A program made the translations under genes and the position numbers. The notes under the pieces are model-generated. The model did no database searches, was not told the origin of the DNA, and was given only the letters and a program-made list of their open reading frames with translations. A DNA stretch of 64,000 nt from Paraspadella gotoi (Eukaryota > Chaetognatha), in assembly GCA_051294375.1 (NCBI GenBank), contig CM119266.1:7085431-7149430 (forward strand). Direction: 5' to 3'. Numbering within the stretch: position 1 is the first letter of the stretch; each line of letters opens with the position of its first letter. Shown here piece by piece: positions 31,156-42,600 of this stretch.

Positions 31156-34100
31156 ATGTTGTCCCTTGCCCGACGTTTGGCCTCCAACTTTGATCTTTTC
31201 GGCCAAGACTCTGATTTGACCGACTCCCCGACTGGTCTCTTTGTCGGTCTCTTCCATCCGCCGACAGTGTCGGCTAAATCGTCCGCTCCTACCGTCGCAA
31301 AGACGCGCATCTCCGTCATGTCTTACAACGTTTTCTTCCACCCCCGTCAAGGTCAAGATCGAGCTGCAAGGCGCCGGGCGATGCTCGAGGCCTTCGCCGA
31401 CTTCGAGACTATCGCCGAAGAACGACTTCCGGACGTCGTCGCCTTTCAGGAGGTCGACGACGACTTCCGAAAGGACGAAGCATTGGCAAAGTTGTTTCCT
31501 TACAGGACGGAGAGGTGGCGTGTGTGTTGTTCTTTTTATGTCGGAGGCGTGGATGCCGTAAATTAGGCCATTTTCCTACTGTTTACGTTTTTCCGCGAGA
31601 GATCGAGCTACTAGAAGCTAGTATGATACGTATATACTTCGACTCGAGATATCATATGAACTATGGTTATAAAAATTAATTCCCTACTATATTGTAGCGG
31701 TATTAAAATGTTTTCAAATAAGTTTTATTACAAGAAATTAAGAAAAAAAAATTAAATGAGGTACGGCATTTTATATACCATTTCCTTCGACCGGCTTCGC
31801 TACTGCATATGATCTTCAATCCAGGGAAGGAAATGAGAGACTTCGGTGAAGATGCCCGGTTGACCCGAACAGTCGCCTTTGCCCCACGAGACCACGCCGA
31901 CGACGTCGTACTGCCCAGGCATGGATTTAGATGGGCAGACGAGCGGGCCGCCGGAGTCTCCCATGCACGCGGACGTCATGTCCGTCCCGAAACCCATCAT
32001 GCCTGGCCAGATCATGCCCGGCCACCGGGCCTTTAGGTCCGCGTCGGCCCAGATGGTGCCCTTCAGCTTTTGCAAGGTGTTGGCCTGGATAGGCGGGCTG
32101 GTTAAGGTGAGACCCCAGCCTGAGAGAAACGTCGGAAAGTGAAAAAATAGTTACGCTTGCAGTATTTTATATGGAATTGGTATGAGCAATATAATTATAA
32201 AGGAGATTAGGACTAAAAAGGTGGAACATTCTTATTTTAATTTCTCGTTGTCTCGGCCGCGTCTATAAAACTTACCCGACAACCAGCAGCCTTCCGCGCC
32301 GCGGTAATCGTCGTCCTCGTCAGGCAGGCAGGCGGGCCCGGCCCACGGGCCAGTAAAGTCGACGGGCTCGGCCAGCTTGATCAGAGCCACGTCGTGTTCC
32401 ACGTTGTGAGGAGTGTTAAATTGTTCGTGGGTGATGATTCGTTCGACCGTAAAGTCTGGGAACGAATTAGAGGATAACCGGAAGTTGAAAACTTTTAAAA
32501 TTATACAGATATTATTGATTAATAAATTAGATGCTGCAGCACCTTGCTCGGTTCCATCATCTTCTTGCTGATGCCACTCGCCGATTCTCACTCTGAAATT
32601 TTCCGCAGTTTTGTCCTGCATGAAACAGTGAGATGCGCACAGAACCCAGTTTGGCGCGATGAGCGTGCCTGTGATTTTGGGTTGTTGTTCATGTAACTTC
32701 ACAGGTTGAAAGTTTTAAACCATATTTTTAATTCTCACGCTGCGCGACCATGCGTCTCACCTCCGCATATGTGTTGCCTCTCGAACATTATGAACGGCGA
32801 CCACCTCAACGAGATCTGCCAGGGGAACTCCCCTTGACCCGCGTCCACTCCGTTAATGATGCGACTGGACGGCCCTTTTTTGCCGCAAGTGGAGAAGGCG
32901 GCCGCGACGGCGAGACAGAGTGAGAGAGCGACAAGACACTTCATGGTTGAAATTTTTGAAGCAAAAAGCCTCGAGAAAACTTGATCTGTTAGGATTTAAT
33001 TCGAGGTATCATCTCGTATCTCTGTTTTTATACGGAACTCCGCGTGAGAAAATGACAAATGGTCGGCGGACATCTCGACGCCAACTTTACGAGTTGGGTG
33101 ATACTCGAATACGTCGAAAGGTCATCAACCAAAAAGGGTTTGGGTGAAACAGGGGCGTTGCACTGTTAAAAGTGAGATCATTTCTAGGTCATTTTGTGAT
33201 AAAAGATAAGCTCGATATTTTTGAATCTATTACTTCTCTCAAGCCATTTCGGAGCTTCGTTGGAGAAACGGAAACGTTTGATATCTCTAAAGTCCAAATA
33301 TGAGTCTTTATAGCTTACATAATAAATATTAATATATGTCAGAAAGAAAATAGATACTTATTTACATATAGATATATATTGTAAAATAAAAAATCCACGC
33401 GAATCAGCATGTTTCTAATATTTCACGCGATTTGATTATTACCGATTCCCCGCTTTCCCCCTCATTCTCGATCGGACAGAGTCGGCATGAACATGATCGC
33501 CTCCCAATATCCGATCCTCGAGGTCCGACATCTTCCCGACCAAACCTTTAGCATGTACGTCAAGATCGATCTGGGCCGGAACAGACGTCTTAACCTTTTG
33601 AACGTGCACCTCGAGCCCGGAACGGAACCGGGCGTTCGTGAGATGCGCCTTTCACAATACGCAACTCTGCGCGACTGGATCCCGACGCTGGGAATCCCGC
33701 GCGACGAACCCGTCGTCGTCGCCGGAGACTTTAACGATGAGACGGAAGACGCGCCGGAAATGGTCGAGTGGTCTCTGCGTTATGATCCGGCCAAAACGGG
33801 CACCTTTGTCGGCGGTAAATACTTTCCTGGCTCGTGGTCGGCGCGGGCCAATTGGCTCGTCGCTCTGCACCTGTTCACCGTGTATCCGGAGATCCCAAAA
33901 GGCTATACAAAAACGATCGACTACGTGATGTACGATCGCCGGCATCTGGCACCCGTCGCCGCCGAGGAGATGCGGGTGTTGCCGTGGAAGAGTCCGAAAC
34001 CATGGCCATATCGGTGCGAGGGGCCGATGCCTTGGTGCGCCAAAAAGGGTATGAGCACACTGAGGGGCACGTGGGAGAAAGCGATTTGGTACGAGGGCGG

Positions 34101-34206
34101 AAAGAAGGAGAAGTTGTACACGGGGACGATGGAGAAACCCAACGACCTTTACGATGACTTTTCCGACCATTTCCCTGTTTTACAACACTACACGTTTATG
34201 CTGTGA
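31156..34206 (+). CDS. Endonuclease/exonuclease/phosphatase-fold phosphodiesterase (about 361 aa)
   Basis: Exons 31156-31514 and 33480-34206, joined in phase 2, stop TGA. The EEP (DNase I-like) fold is shown by the ordered motifs [10 protein letters not shown] (metal Asn), VVAFQEVD (metal Glu), the middle strand [23 protein letters not shown] (His), [10 protein letters not shown] (Asp/Asn pair) and the C-terminal DHFPVLQHY (Asp-His). All catalytic positions are therefore present. The family includes neutral sphingomyelinases, inositol phosphatases and nucleases; the NVHLEPG / GDFND pattern is closest to sphingomyelinase-type members, but the substrate is not determined. No signal peptide is obvious, though upstream coding exons are possible because the ATG lies 2 bases after an acceptor. 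The 1.97-kb intron carries a complete protease gene on the opposite strand. The flanking genes are APMAP paralogues. Confidence 0.78.
31724..31729 (-). terminator. Poly(A) signal of the nested protease
   Basis: TTTATT on the plus strand, that is AATAAA on the coding strand, 71 bases past the protease stop codon at 31800. Confidence 0.55.
31800..32944 (-). CDS. Secreted chymotrypsin-like serine protease (269 aa), nested in an intron
   Basis: Exons 32944-32761, 32668-32543, 32455-32276 and 32119-31800 share phase 1 and close to a TAG stop. A signal peptide [18 protein letters not shown] is followed by a short propeptide with Cys and the activation site [12 protein letters not shown] (trypsin-type cleavage). 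The S1 catalytic triad is complete: LCASHC (His57), EHDVALIKL (Asp102) and CMGDSGGP (Ser195). The specificity pocket reads Ser189 (six residues before Ser195), Gly216 (VVSWGKG) and Gly226 (QPGIFTEV), the chymotrypsin combination, so cleavage after large hydrophobic residues is expected. A likely digestive or extracellular enzyme. The gene lies wholly inside the intron of the EEP-fold gene on the opposite strand, with its own TATA box and poly(A) signal. Confidence 0.92.
33025..33032 (-). promoter_or_regulatory. TATA box of the nested protease
   Basis: TATAAAAA on the minus strand, 81 bases before the protease start codon. This is one of the few clear TATA boxes in the window and suits a strongly expressed tissue-specific gene. 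Confidence 0.6.
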
Positions 34207-34496
34207 TTTGTTTTTTTTTTTTGATTACCTGACAGAGTTTAGTTCGGAAGCGGGAGATTGCTTTCTGCCCTCTGTGATTTATATTTATTACGAAGATATT
34301 TGTATTGATTAATTTTTTTAATGAACAGAAATCAACTTTGCATGTTCTTGCATCAGGAGTCCTCACAAGACTTTCTTTAAAAAAACACCTTTCCGTAGAT
34401 TTACTATCCTTTTTGAAAAGTCAGGAGTTATTTAAATACTACAGTATAGTTTAAATTCATTCAGACTTGTCGGATTTCAAAAGTTTGGTTAAAAAA

Positions 34497-35750
34497 ATGG
34501 CAATGATTTTCTTTTTGATAAAATGTATCCTCATCCTCCTGGGAATTTTGATGGCTCTTCCATCCCGCGATCCTCGCTTCGCCAACAATCCCCCGCCCTC
34601 GGGCACACCTTCTATCGGCCCTCAACCCCCTAAGGCTCCCGCGCCACTTAAGGGCGTCCTCGCCCCCAATTCTCGCCTTGATGAAGCAGAGGTCCTCCTC
34701 CAGGGCCTCGTCAAAGGCCCCGAATCGTTCGCCCACCACGACGGGCGAATCTATGCCGGAGTTATCGGCGGCGATATCGTTAGCTTCGATCCAGATCGCA
34801 TCGAGGAGGGAATCGAACGCGTGACACGCGTGGGTCCTGTCTGCAAAGAGAACTTGCTGCATCCCTCGTGCGGCCGAGTCTTGGGAATGGCGTTTGATCC
34901 CGCGGGGGATCTCGTCTTCGCCGACGCTCACTACGGGCTGTACAAGTTCGAGACGAAGACGGCGCGAACGACGCCGCTGGTTCCGTCGACTCGGATCGTC
35001 GACGGCGCCAGGAACCTCATCACCAACTCCCTGGCCGTCGCTCAAAACGGCGACGTTTTCTTCACCGTCAGCAGTACTCGCGCCTCTATCCACAATGTCG
35101 TGGTGGAAATGCTGTCAACGAGACCCTCGGGTCGAGTTATGAAATACTCGGGGTCGACGGGCGCCGTCACGACGCTGCTCGACGGCGTCCCGTTGGCCAA
35201 CGGTATCGCTCTGGCGCCGGACGACTCGTTTTTCGTTTTTGGTTCCTCCGGCGACTCTCGGTTGTGGAAATATCCCCTCTCTGGCCCGAACGCCGGTCAA
35301 ACGGAGCCCTTCTTCGACCCACCCGGCCAGCCCGACAACCTCAAACCCGCCCAGGACGGGAAGGGGTTTTATTTAGCCGTCTTCGCCGTCGAAAATCCTT
35401 CTGCTTTCGATCCGACGGAGATTTTGAAGCAATACGATTCTCCTAAGATCGCGTTGGGGAATTTTATCGGGAACTCGATTCGGCTGCTCCACTTTTTCGA
35501 CGGCCTCGCGCCTTCGACGGGATTTGCGCATTTCGCGGATTCTATGTTGAGTCCGGAAATATTTTTCGCTCAATTGGTCGGTGCACATTGTCTGGTGATT
35601 CGTTTGGATCTGGAAGGGAAACCGGTGGAGTCGTATCACTCACCGAGAGGCGTGAGAAAATTCATGAGCGAGGGATTCAATCACGGAGGGTGGATCTACG
35701 TTGGGGGTTTTCACGATAGCGTCGATCACGTCGCCAGAATTCGGATTTGA
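34497..35750 (+). CDS. APMAP: APMAP-like strictosidine-synthase-fold protein 2, intronless (417 aa)
   Basis: One uninterrupted frame from ATG34497 to TGA. Signal-anchor helix MIFFLIKCILILLGILMAL, then a Pro-rich linker and the same propeller blocks as the first paralogue: GPESFAHHDGRIYAGVIGG, GRVLGMAFDPAGDLVFADAH, RNLITNSLAVAQNGDVFFT, LANGIALAPDDSFFVF and GWIYVGGFHDSVDHVARIRI. The frame stays open for ten codons upstream without an ATG, and an acceptor-like TTCAG ends at 34464, so the 5' UTR is probably spliced. It lacks the intron at the ...RPSGR codon that the upstream copy has, so either that intron was lost here or this copy arose through RNA. Membrane-anchored esterase-like role inferred from the family. 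Confidence 0.87.
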   Translation: MAMIFFLIKCILILLGILMALPSRDPRFANNPPPSGTPSIGPQPPKAPAPLKGVLAPNSRLDEAEVLLQGLVKGPESFAHHDGRIYAGVIGGDIVSFDPDRIEEGIERVTRVGPVCKENLLHPSCGRVLGMAFDPAGDLVFADAHYGLYKFETKTARTTPLVPSTRIVDGARNLITNSLAVAQNGDVFFTVSSTRASIHNVVVEMLSTRPSGRVMKYSGSTGAVTTLLDGVPLANGIALAPDDSFFVFGSSGDSRLWKYPLSGPNAGQTEPFFDPPGQPDNLKPAQDGKGFYLAVFAVENPSAFDPTEILKQYDSPKIALGNFIGNSIRLLHFFDGLAPSTGFAHFADSMLSPEIFFAQLVGAHCLVIRLDLEGKPVESYHSPRGVRKFMSEGFNHGGWIYVGGFHDSVDHVARIRI

Positions 35751-36222
35751 GAGCAGAAGAGAAAAATTTTGAAACAATTGTTTGGGAACAACTGCGATTT
35801 ATTGTAGATTTTATTTCATGGTTTTCACTGGCATTGCATACATACAATGTTTAGTTGTTTACTAACAGTATTTTGGTGATTTCCAAATCTAATACACGCG
35901 AGAAAATCTTATACTTTGGATGCATTTATTTTATAGTCATGGGATTTGTTGTTGATTGTTCATTTTTATTATAATTATTGTTATTATATGCTACCAGTTG
36001 ACTTTTTCCACGAGTTTTGTTTTTAGATAAAAGAATTTCAGTTCGGTGTAATTTTAAAAAGTAAAAATTAAACAAAAGCAGAGGTCAATTCTACAAACAC
36101 AATACTTCATAAAATAGTAAAAAATGAAAAAGCAGACGTGTCCCATCGGAAATGATATTTGCGTAAAATGTTGACGAGTAGCGGCGATTCTCGTTTGAAC
36201 TACAAAGCGTAAAAAAACTGAA
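35751..36222. other. Intergenic region between APMAP2 and CLYBL
   Basis: AT-rich, with no exon-like segment. The interval is short enough to hold only the APMAP2 3' UTR and the CLYBL promoter. Confidence 0.4.
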
Positions 36223-37710
36223 ATGTCGCTTTTAAAGATTCCTTCTTTTGCCTCTCGGGGTCTTCTCGTCGGGCAAGCCGTCGAACGTTGTCCAATCTTT
36301 GCCCGGCGCATTAGCACGGGTAAGTCATTTACTATCATGTTGGTTGTACTAATTTCATAAATAGGTTATATGAACTCTTTAAATTCCATTGATATTAGAA
36401 TCAAGCTGTATTCCAAATTAGTAAAAAAATTCCATTCTCCGCAGAGTCGATGGGCTACGTGCCCCGTCGGGCTCTAATGTATGTCCCCGGCAGCGACCAG
36501 CGAAAGATCCAAAAAGCCCCGACGCTGGGCTGCGACTGCGCGGTGCTCGATTTCGAGGATGGCGTCGCCGGGATCAGAAAAGCAGAAGCGAGGTTAAACG
36601 TCTGCAACGCGCTAAAGGAGGTTGGTTGCTTGAAATGGACCGCAGAGGTGACATCGACAACTCATTGCCCCAAACATCCTTCAGATCGACTTCTCCACTA
36701 TCGGCGAAGTCGCCGTCCGGGTCAACTCCATCTCCTCGGGTCTTTGCGACGACGATCTCGTCGCCTTGAAGGAGGCGGAGGTCCTTCCTCCCACGTTGCT
36801 GCTGCCGAAGGTGGACACCGTGGAGGAAACAAAATGGTTCGCTTCCACTTTGAAGAAGCTCTTCGGGAAAAGGTGGTGGTGATGGAATTTGAAGACGAGC
36901 CCTGTAAGTCTTGTAATTATGAGTCTTTGTCTCAGAAATTTGGAACAGCCTTTTCGATTGGTGACCTACGTAGAGTCGGCGGACGGAATGTTGGATCTGA
37001 GAGAGATCACATCCCGATTGATTAAAATGTCCTGCGCGCATGACGAGAAGGAAGGAGCTCCGTACGTTTTGGAAGGTGAATTGTATTGGATGAGGAACTC
37101 GTGTTTTGGATTATGTAGATCAAAATTCCCCCCCCCCCAAGGAATTGTTTTCGGATCCGACGACTACTTGGCTTCGGTCGGAGCCGCGCGAACCTCCGAC
37201 GCCAAAGAACTGATCTACGCTCGACAAAAAGTCATTCTCAACGCCAAGGCCTTCCGGTTGCAGGCAATTGACGTTGTTTACATCGACTACAAGGACATCG
37301 AAGGCCTGAAAGCGCAATGTGAGGAAGGATTCAAAATGGGATTTACTGGAAAGCAGATCATTCATCCGAGTCAGGCGAGTGACAAAATAAAAGTAAGCAT
37401 TAAATTAGTTATATTTAATTAGTATCTTATTATACAGGTGGAGCACGTGCAAAAGGCTTTTACCCCTTCCGATGAAATGATTGACTGGGCCCAGGAATTG
37501 ATAGTCGCTTTTGATGAACACGAGAAGTCTGGTGAGAGAAACTTTAATGGTCTCCATCGTTTTTTGTTCCGATTTATTTTTAATTACATAAAACTAATTA
37601 CAGGGACTGGCGCTTTTACTTTTCGCGACAAAATGATCGATATGCCATTACTGCTTCAAGCGAGAAACATTGTCAAGTTAAACGAGCACATCGGAAAATT
37701 CAAGACCTGA
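36223..37710 (+). CDS. CLYBL: Citramalyl-CoA lyase, mitochondrial (CLYBL), 7 exons (344 aa)
   Basis: Exons 36223-36319, 36445-36620, 36685-36872, 36936-37075, 37142-37374, 37438-37531 and 37604-37710; every phase closes. The first exon encodes a basic, Asp/Glu-poor mitochondrial targeting peptide (SLLKIPSFASRGLLVG). The HpcH/HpaI aldolase-type body reads YVPRRALMYVPGSD, CAVLDFEDGV, VRVNSISSGL, LLLPKVDTVEE, FRLVTYVESADGMLDL, LQAIDVVYIDYKD and GFTGKQIIHPSQ, matching human CLYBL (340 aa) almost block by block. In mammals it splits citramalyl-CoA to acetyl-CoA and pyruvate in itaconate (C5) clearance and so protects vitamin B12. The exon ending at 37374 must use a GC donor (CAG|GCGAGT); using the GT donor 18 bases later would insert ASDKIK into a gap-free alignment. 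Convergent with BRF1. Confidence 0.93.
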
Positions 37711-37712
37711 CG

Positions 37713-37846
37713 TTTATTTAATAATTTTTGCTCATCCTGTGTATTTTTTAGCTTCAATATTTAGTATTATTTTTAACTCCTAAATGTCTTTATCTGAATC
37801 GCTTGCTTTGCCGTAATACTGTAGTAATAAATCTCCGAATTGATAA
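37713..37846. terminator. Overlapping convergent poly(A) signals of CLYBL and BRF1
   Basis: On the minus strand, AATAAA at 37718-37713 serves BRF1. On the plus strand, AATAAA at about 37826 and 37842 can serve CLYBL. The BRF1 signal lies 3 bases past the CLYBL stop, so the two 3' UTRs must overlap on opposite strands. Confidence 0.55.
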
Positions 37847-37922
37847 ATAAAAAAAGATTGTATTCATTAGATTAACAAAGAAATTTGGTTAAAAAGATAT
37901 CCTAAAATGAAACGATTTGGGT

Positions 37923-40900
37923 TCAACCGCTGTCGTATTCTTCGTAATCGTCGACTTCCGTTTTTCCAAATTGAGAAGAAAACATTTGCGACACGGACAA
38001 TGCTGTCTCTTCTTNNNNNNNNNNCACGGCCTCGACCTTTTGTCTCTTTACTTTCGCGTCGTCGAGCGTCTTTCTTATTTTGTCGCCGTCAGGTTTGGCG
38101 GCGCGACCGATTCCGAGATTCGGACCGGAGACGGCGCCGCGTTTAAGTCCAGACGAAGGCGTCACCGGAGACGGAGAGATTCCCGCTCTACGCTTGAACC
38201 TGGAGCGATCGAGGACGGGCTTGGCCTCGAGGAATGTCCCGGCGGGGAGGGGTGTCGACGAGGCGATTGAGTGTCGGGCAGGGGAAGGGCTTGGAGTGGT
38301 GGTGGGTGAAGCGCCGAGGATCAAAGGGTCGGACTCGAGGTTTCTGTCAAGGAGAAGTTAAGGATAGAATAAGGATCTCTTAATTCTTTAAAGTTTCTAA
38401 GATAGCTTTTACTCACTTCAAGACGTCATAGTTGATCTTATTGGAGATTTTCTTCTCTTTTAACATTTTCTCTATGGCCTCCGTCGCCGTGGCCGCCTCG
38501 CCTCCGCGCTTGCCTTTTGTTCCCGCGCGGGTCCGTCGCGTCTTCGCTGGTTTCTTGGTCACTCCCGCCGCCTCGTCCTCGGCGTTTTGTTTCTCTCGTT
38601 CTTTTTCCTCCTGAATTTGTCAGTTAAAATATACAGATAATAATAAGCTATGTTGTTGTTAGCTATGTAGTATTACTAAATAATAATAATAACCCATCCA
38701 CCTGCAAAAACATGGCGTTGAGGCGACACCAAACGAGCGTCTTGACCTTGACTTCGTCTTCGTTGAGAATAAGTCGATCAATCTCATCCTCGTCGATCCC
38801 TTCCAAGTCGAGACTGCAGTCTTCCTCGTCCAGAGTCTCCGCCTCCTCGTGAGGAGTCGCCTTTTCTAGCAGATCATCGTCTTCTTCCTCGCCTTCCGCC
38901 TTCACTTTTGGTTCTAAATTTTAAACAATAAACCCCTTTAAGATTAAAATTATGTGGATTTTGTTTAAAAAATTAATAATGAACGTATTTATCTAATTGA
39001 TATGATATAGTACTTTTTGTAAGTTTTTTGAGAGTTGCTAGCAATTAATAAAATTTTTAAAAAAATATGGGGAAAAAATTAGTTCATGGTCGAGGCACAA
39101 TTTGTACTAACCCGGTAAAAAAGATAGAAAAATATGGAAGTCAATGTATGAATAAATTGTATATATTATTCATCTACTCCGAGAGATCCTCAGAGAAATC
39201 ATTATTCTTCATTGACGACTCACTTTCGTTTAAACATTCCTCGATCGTTTCCGCGAGACCGACGCCGATACCCAGCGGGGTCTTCGTCTCGGGCGCCTCC
39301 TCATCACCCGGCGCCATCTTCAGAAGACTTCCCAACTCGGCGTCGACGAGTCGCGCCACGTCGACGTCGACTCCCTCGTCGGGCGTCGTCGGGCGTGATT
39401 TAGTGGCGCCGGTGACTTGATCCAGAGTCGTCTGGGCGAGGAGCTAGAAAAAACAATTACGAAGGGCGAGATATATTTTGTTACGAAGACTTTTACCAAT
39501 CTTTTTTTTTCTTTCTCTGTTTTGTACAATGTACATGTTATCCCTCAAAAGTCACCTTGAATTCATCGGCGGTCAATCCATCCTCTTCGCCATCCTCGGC
39601 GAACGAGAATTTCGAGGAAAAGTTGAGGAGCTTTTCAAAATCTTCGTCCTTAAAGGTTTCGGCGCCGGAAGACTTGACGCTCGCGTCGTCGTCCTCGTCG
39701 TCGAACGTCATTAGTTTTCTGTAGCGTCGATGTCGTCGGGCGACGTCTCGCTCCAGCTGCGCCTCGATGATCGACTCCAGTTCTATCACTTCCTCTTCGA
39801 TGTTGCTGCTCTCCAACTTTTGTTCGGCGCGCGAGAAGGGTGCAGAAAGCGGGAGAGACAAATTTATGGATAAGACAAATGGAGAAACTTCGGTCTCCTA
39901 GTTCTAATCAACGCTCTCAATTATTTATCCCAGTTTTTCACATTTGGGAGTTAAGTTAAAACTTATGTATAAGAGTTTAATAATAACTCTGTTATTTCGA
40001 GCTTTTCGTTTCGTTGCGTTTGAAATTAGAAGGCCGAAAACATGTACGATTTTCTCCTTGAAAATAAAAACAAATTCGTTGTCTGTACACAAAATGTAAA
40101 CAATTTCACTTAATTGGATATTTAAGATATCTTTTGAATTATTACAAGTCTCTTTATTTTCCTATATCTTACCACCGTTCTCCTCTAACCTGTTGCTGCA
40201 AAAAGGCCGCTTTCTTTTTCCCTTGCGTGAAACTCGGCGGATCGCACTCGCTCTCAAGATTCACGTGATGAAATTCCTCCAGCGTCAACTCGGCCGTCGG
40301 CGTCTCCTCGAATTCCTGGAGCCTTTTGCGGATGGTGGTGTGAGACATGCGGACCACTTTGGTCACGTCCTCGATCGTCCGGTTGAAATTGTGCAGCCGG
40401 GCGGCGACGACGAGAGCGGCGCCACAGAGTCCAGACGGGCGGCGCCCCGTGTGCATCCAGTCCCGCTTCATACGGTGCACGAGACGCAGCGCAGTCATCG
40501 ACACGTCGTGGGTCTTTTCGTCCAAATCCAGCAACTCGGCAAATCTATGGACGAAAGGAGAGATTAAAAAAAGTCCGAAAGATGATTTCTGGGTTATAAG
40601 GAAAACGGGACTGAAAATATGATTCATATTTTCATTCGTTTTCTTTTTGTCATAAAAATCACGTATCTGTAGCAGAATAATTTGTGGTTCATTTCAAATG
40701 ATATATCCTTGTCACTTATTTTCTCTAAGTAAGGGAATTGCCTTTCTCAAGTGACACGTCTGTCACGTTGTGACTTGTGGTTTTAATGAAAAAAAAGTAG
40801 ACAGATTTTCGCTATTTCCTAAAAAAAGGTAAAATTTTACTTTTGCCGACCGGGGTTTTGACGTCTTTTTAAAAAAATATTTAAAAAAAAAGAAAATTAT

Positions 40901-41844
40901 TATCTGATTACCCTTACCCTAAACCCTCTTAACCCTAACTCTAAACCACCTTTAAACCACCTTTAAACTACCTTAAACCCCCCCTAACCCCAGTCAGCGA
41001 AAGTAAAATTACATATGCCGGAGGGGCGCGTGAATGTGACTGACCTATGAATGTAGAGGCAAGGATCGATAGCGCTGGCTTTGATGCAGAGTTCGTTGGA
41101 GAGTCTGAGGTAAGTTCGGCCGAGAGTGTAGACGTTGACGCTGAGAATGTCGGAAAGGTCGAGCAGCATGTGGGGAATGTTCTCGGTGCGGCAGACGAGG
41201 TAGAGACAGGCCGCTACCACGTAGTCAGTCTTGCGGCCCCGGGTGAGGTGTCTGAATAAAGGTAAGGGCGATATTCGACTGGTAGCTCAATTTTTAAAAA
41301 AAATATTTTTTTTATTGGAGGGAAAATGGTCTCGAAACGTTTTTTCTCTTCAAAAGTAAATATAAAGACATTTCGAATTTATGTACTTATCGGTTTTTTA
41401 CAGGAAATCCCAATCTAACCTGCTGAGGGCCATTTTGTAAAAATTGAAGGCCATATCTATGCAGCTGGCGTTGAGCCTCAACTGGGACCCGACCTCCTTG
41501 ATCCTCCGCTTGGCGTTTTCGAGGGTGATCTCTCGAGACTCTCGTCCGAATCCCGCGTAATTGTTGAAGCCTTCAAAGCGGATGCGGTTCGTCTCCCCGA
41601 CGTACTGGCCGATCACGTTGGCGCCGCCTGGGTTGAGATTTTACATTGAGATTTTAACTGTGGGGTTTCTACAAACATACAAGGGCGTACCTCTGGCATT
41701 CTCCTCGAACTGAACCTCGGAGACGATGCAGGAATCCTCGAGGACGTGGCCGCAATCGCGACACACTTTGCTCCCACGTTCCTCCACCTCCAGGTTGACG
41801 CCCCCGCACTCTTTGCACGCTCCCGACATCCCCGTCGAAGTCAT
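37923..41844 (-). CDS. BRF1: TFIIIB subunit BRF1 (TFIIIB90), 9 exons (about 743 aa)
   Basis: Minus-strand exons 41844-41691, 41627-41420, 41251-41045, 40544-40190, 39816-39556, 39443-39224, 38913-38702, 38610-38417 and 38343-37923. The N-terminal zinc ribbon has CKECGG and CRDCGHV (about 10-35). Two TFIIB-type cyclin repeats follow (INAs: [32 protein letters not shown]; then [20 protein letters not shown]), with PPSFTQG after them. The metazoan BRF1 homology block [20 protein letters not shown] and [20 protein letters not shown] are clear, and the tail is acidic/Tyr-rich ([10 protein letters not shown]). It recruits RNA polymerase III and TBP to tRNA and 5S genes. The acceptor before 39816 is purine-rich and least certain. 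Ten N bases (38015-38024) lie in the last exon, so a few residues there are unknown. Confidence 0.93.
38015..38024. other. Assembly gap (10 N)
   Basis: Ten consecutive N in the last coding exon of BRF1. The frame on both sides is consistent only if the true gap length is 10 plus a multiple of 3, or the run is a placeholder. Confidence 0.95.
40911..40993. repeat. Telomere-like CCCTAA-type tract
   Basis: The run CCCTTACCCTAAACCCTCTT and the following AACCCTAACTCTAAACCACC form a degenerate C-rich telomere-like repeat, decaying into TTTAAACCACC units. It is in the BRF1 intron between 40545 and 41044. Confidence 0.6.
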
Positions 41845-42600
41845 TGTATTTCGGGGCGTGGAGAAAGTTTAAACTGAAATCGAGGCTTTTAATTTAGACA
41901 AATTTCAGAAGTCAGAAAGATGAAAGTACATATTAGGCGTTTTTAATTTTCATGTATGATGAAATTCGAGGAAAGCAAGCTGTGAATTACAGCGTAATGC
42001 AAAACGTTCGTGAATCTTTTGTCTTCGTCCCAGAAGACATAGTTAACGGGGACTAACGCACGAGGTCCTCTACCGTCGCGGGAAAGAAACGAGCTTCGGC
42101 CTTCGCACCTAAATATTTACCACGCGGGTTTCTGAATTTCGAAGCTCGATTGGGGAGACACAGAGACTCAGAGAGGACGCGAAGACTTTTGTTTCTATCT
42201 TATTTCGACTGTTGACATCCGAGTTCGTTCCTCTCACGGGAAATTAAAAAACTAATTCTCATTGGATTATTTTTGATGAACAGTTTCAATAAAAAGCTGC
42301 GCGATAAATCATGATAACTAATTTTGAAATTCTTATATATATAACGAGTTAGCTACTTAGGACTATTTAAAATTTGATTTGTAAGAGATCAACAAACCGG
42401 AAAACAGTAAGCAGTCGAGTTGTCTTTTGTTCTTTAATGAAAAATTTCATGTTGTCGAGTCTTCGTCCCTCTGGTGGAAGTCGAGGAAAACTGGCGAGTC
42501 TTGACGAACAGAATTCGTAACACCTTCCGACTCCACGCCTGCGCTTAGGACTCAATATCGCCAAGTATCTCTCTTTTTAGCTTTTATTGCTGCGGCGCGT
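41845..42600. other. BRF1 5' region and intergenic spacer
   Basis: No exon-like segment. It should contain the BRF1 promoter just above 41844, but no clear TATA box or other motif is recognised. Confidence 0.35.

Noticed and set aside
37375-37393. GT donor giving an ASDKIK insertion in CLYBL
   Set aside because: The human alignment is gap-free with the GC donor 18 bases earlier. The GT site may be a minor alternative.
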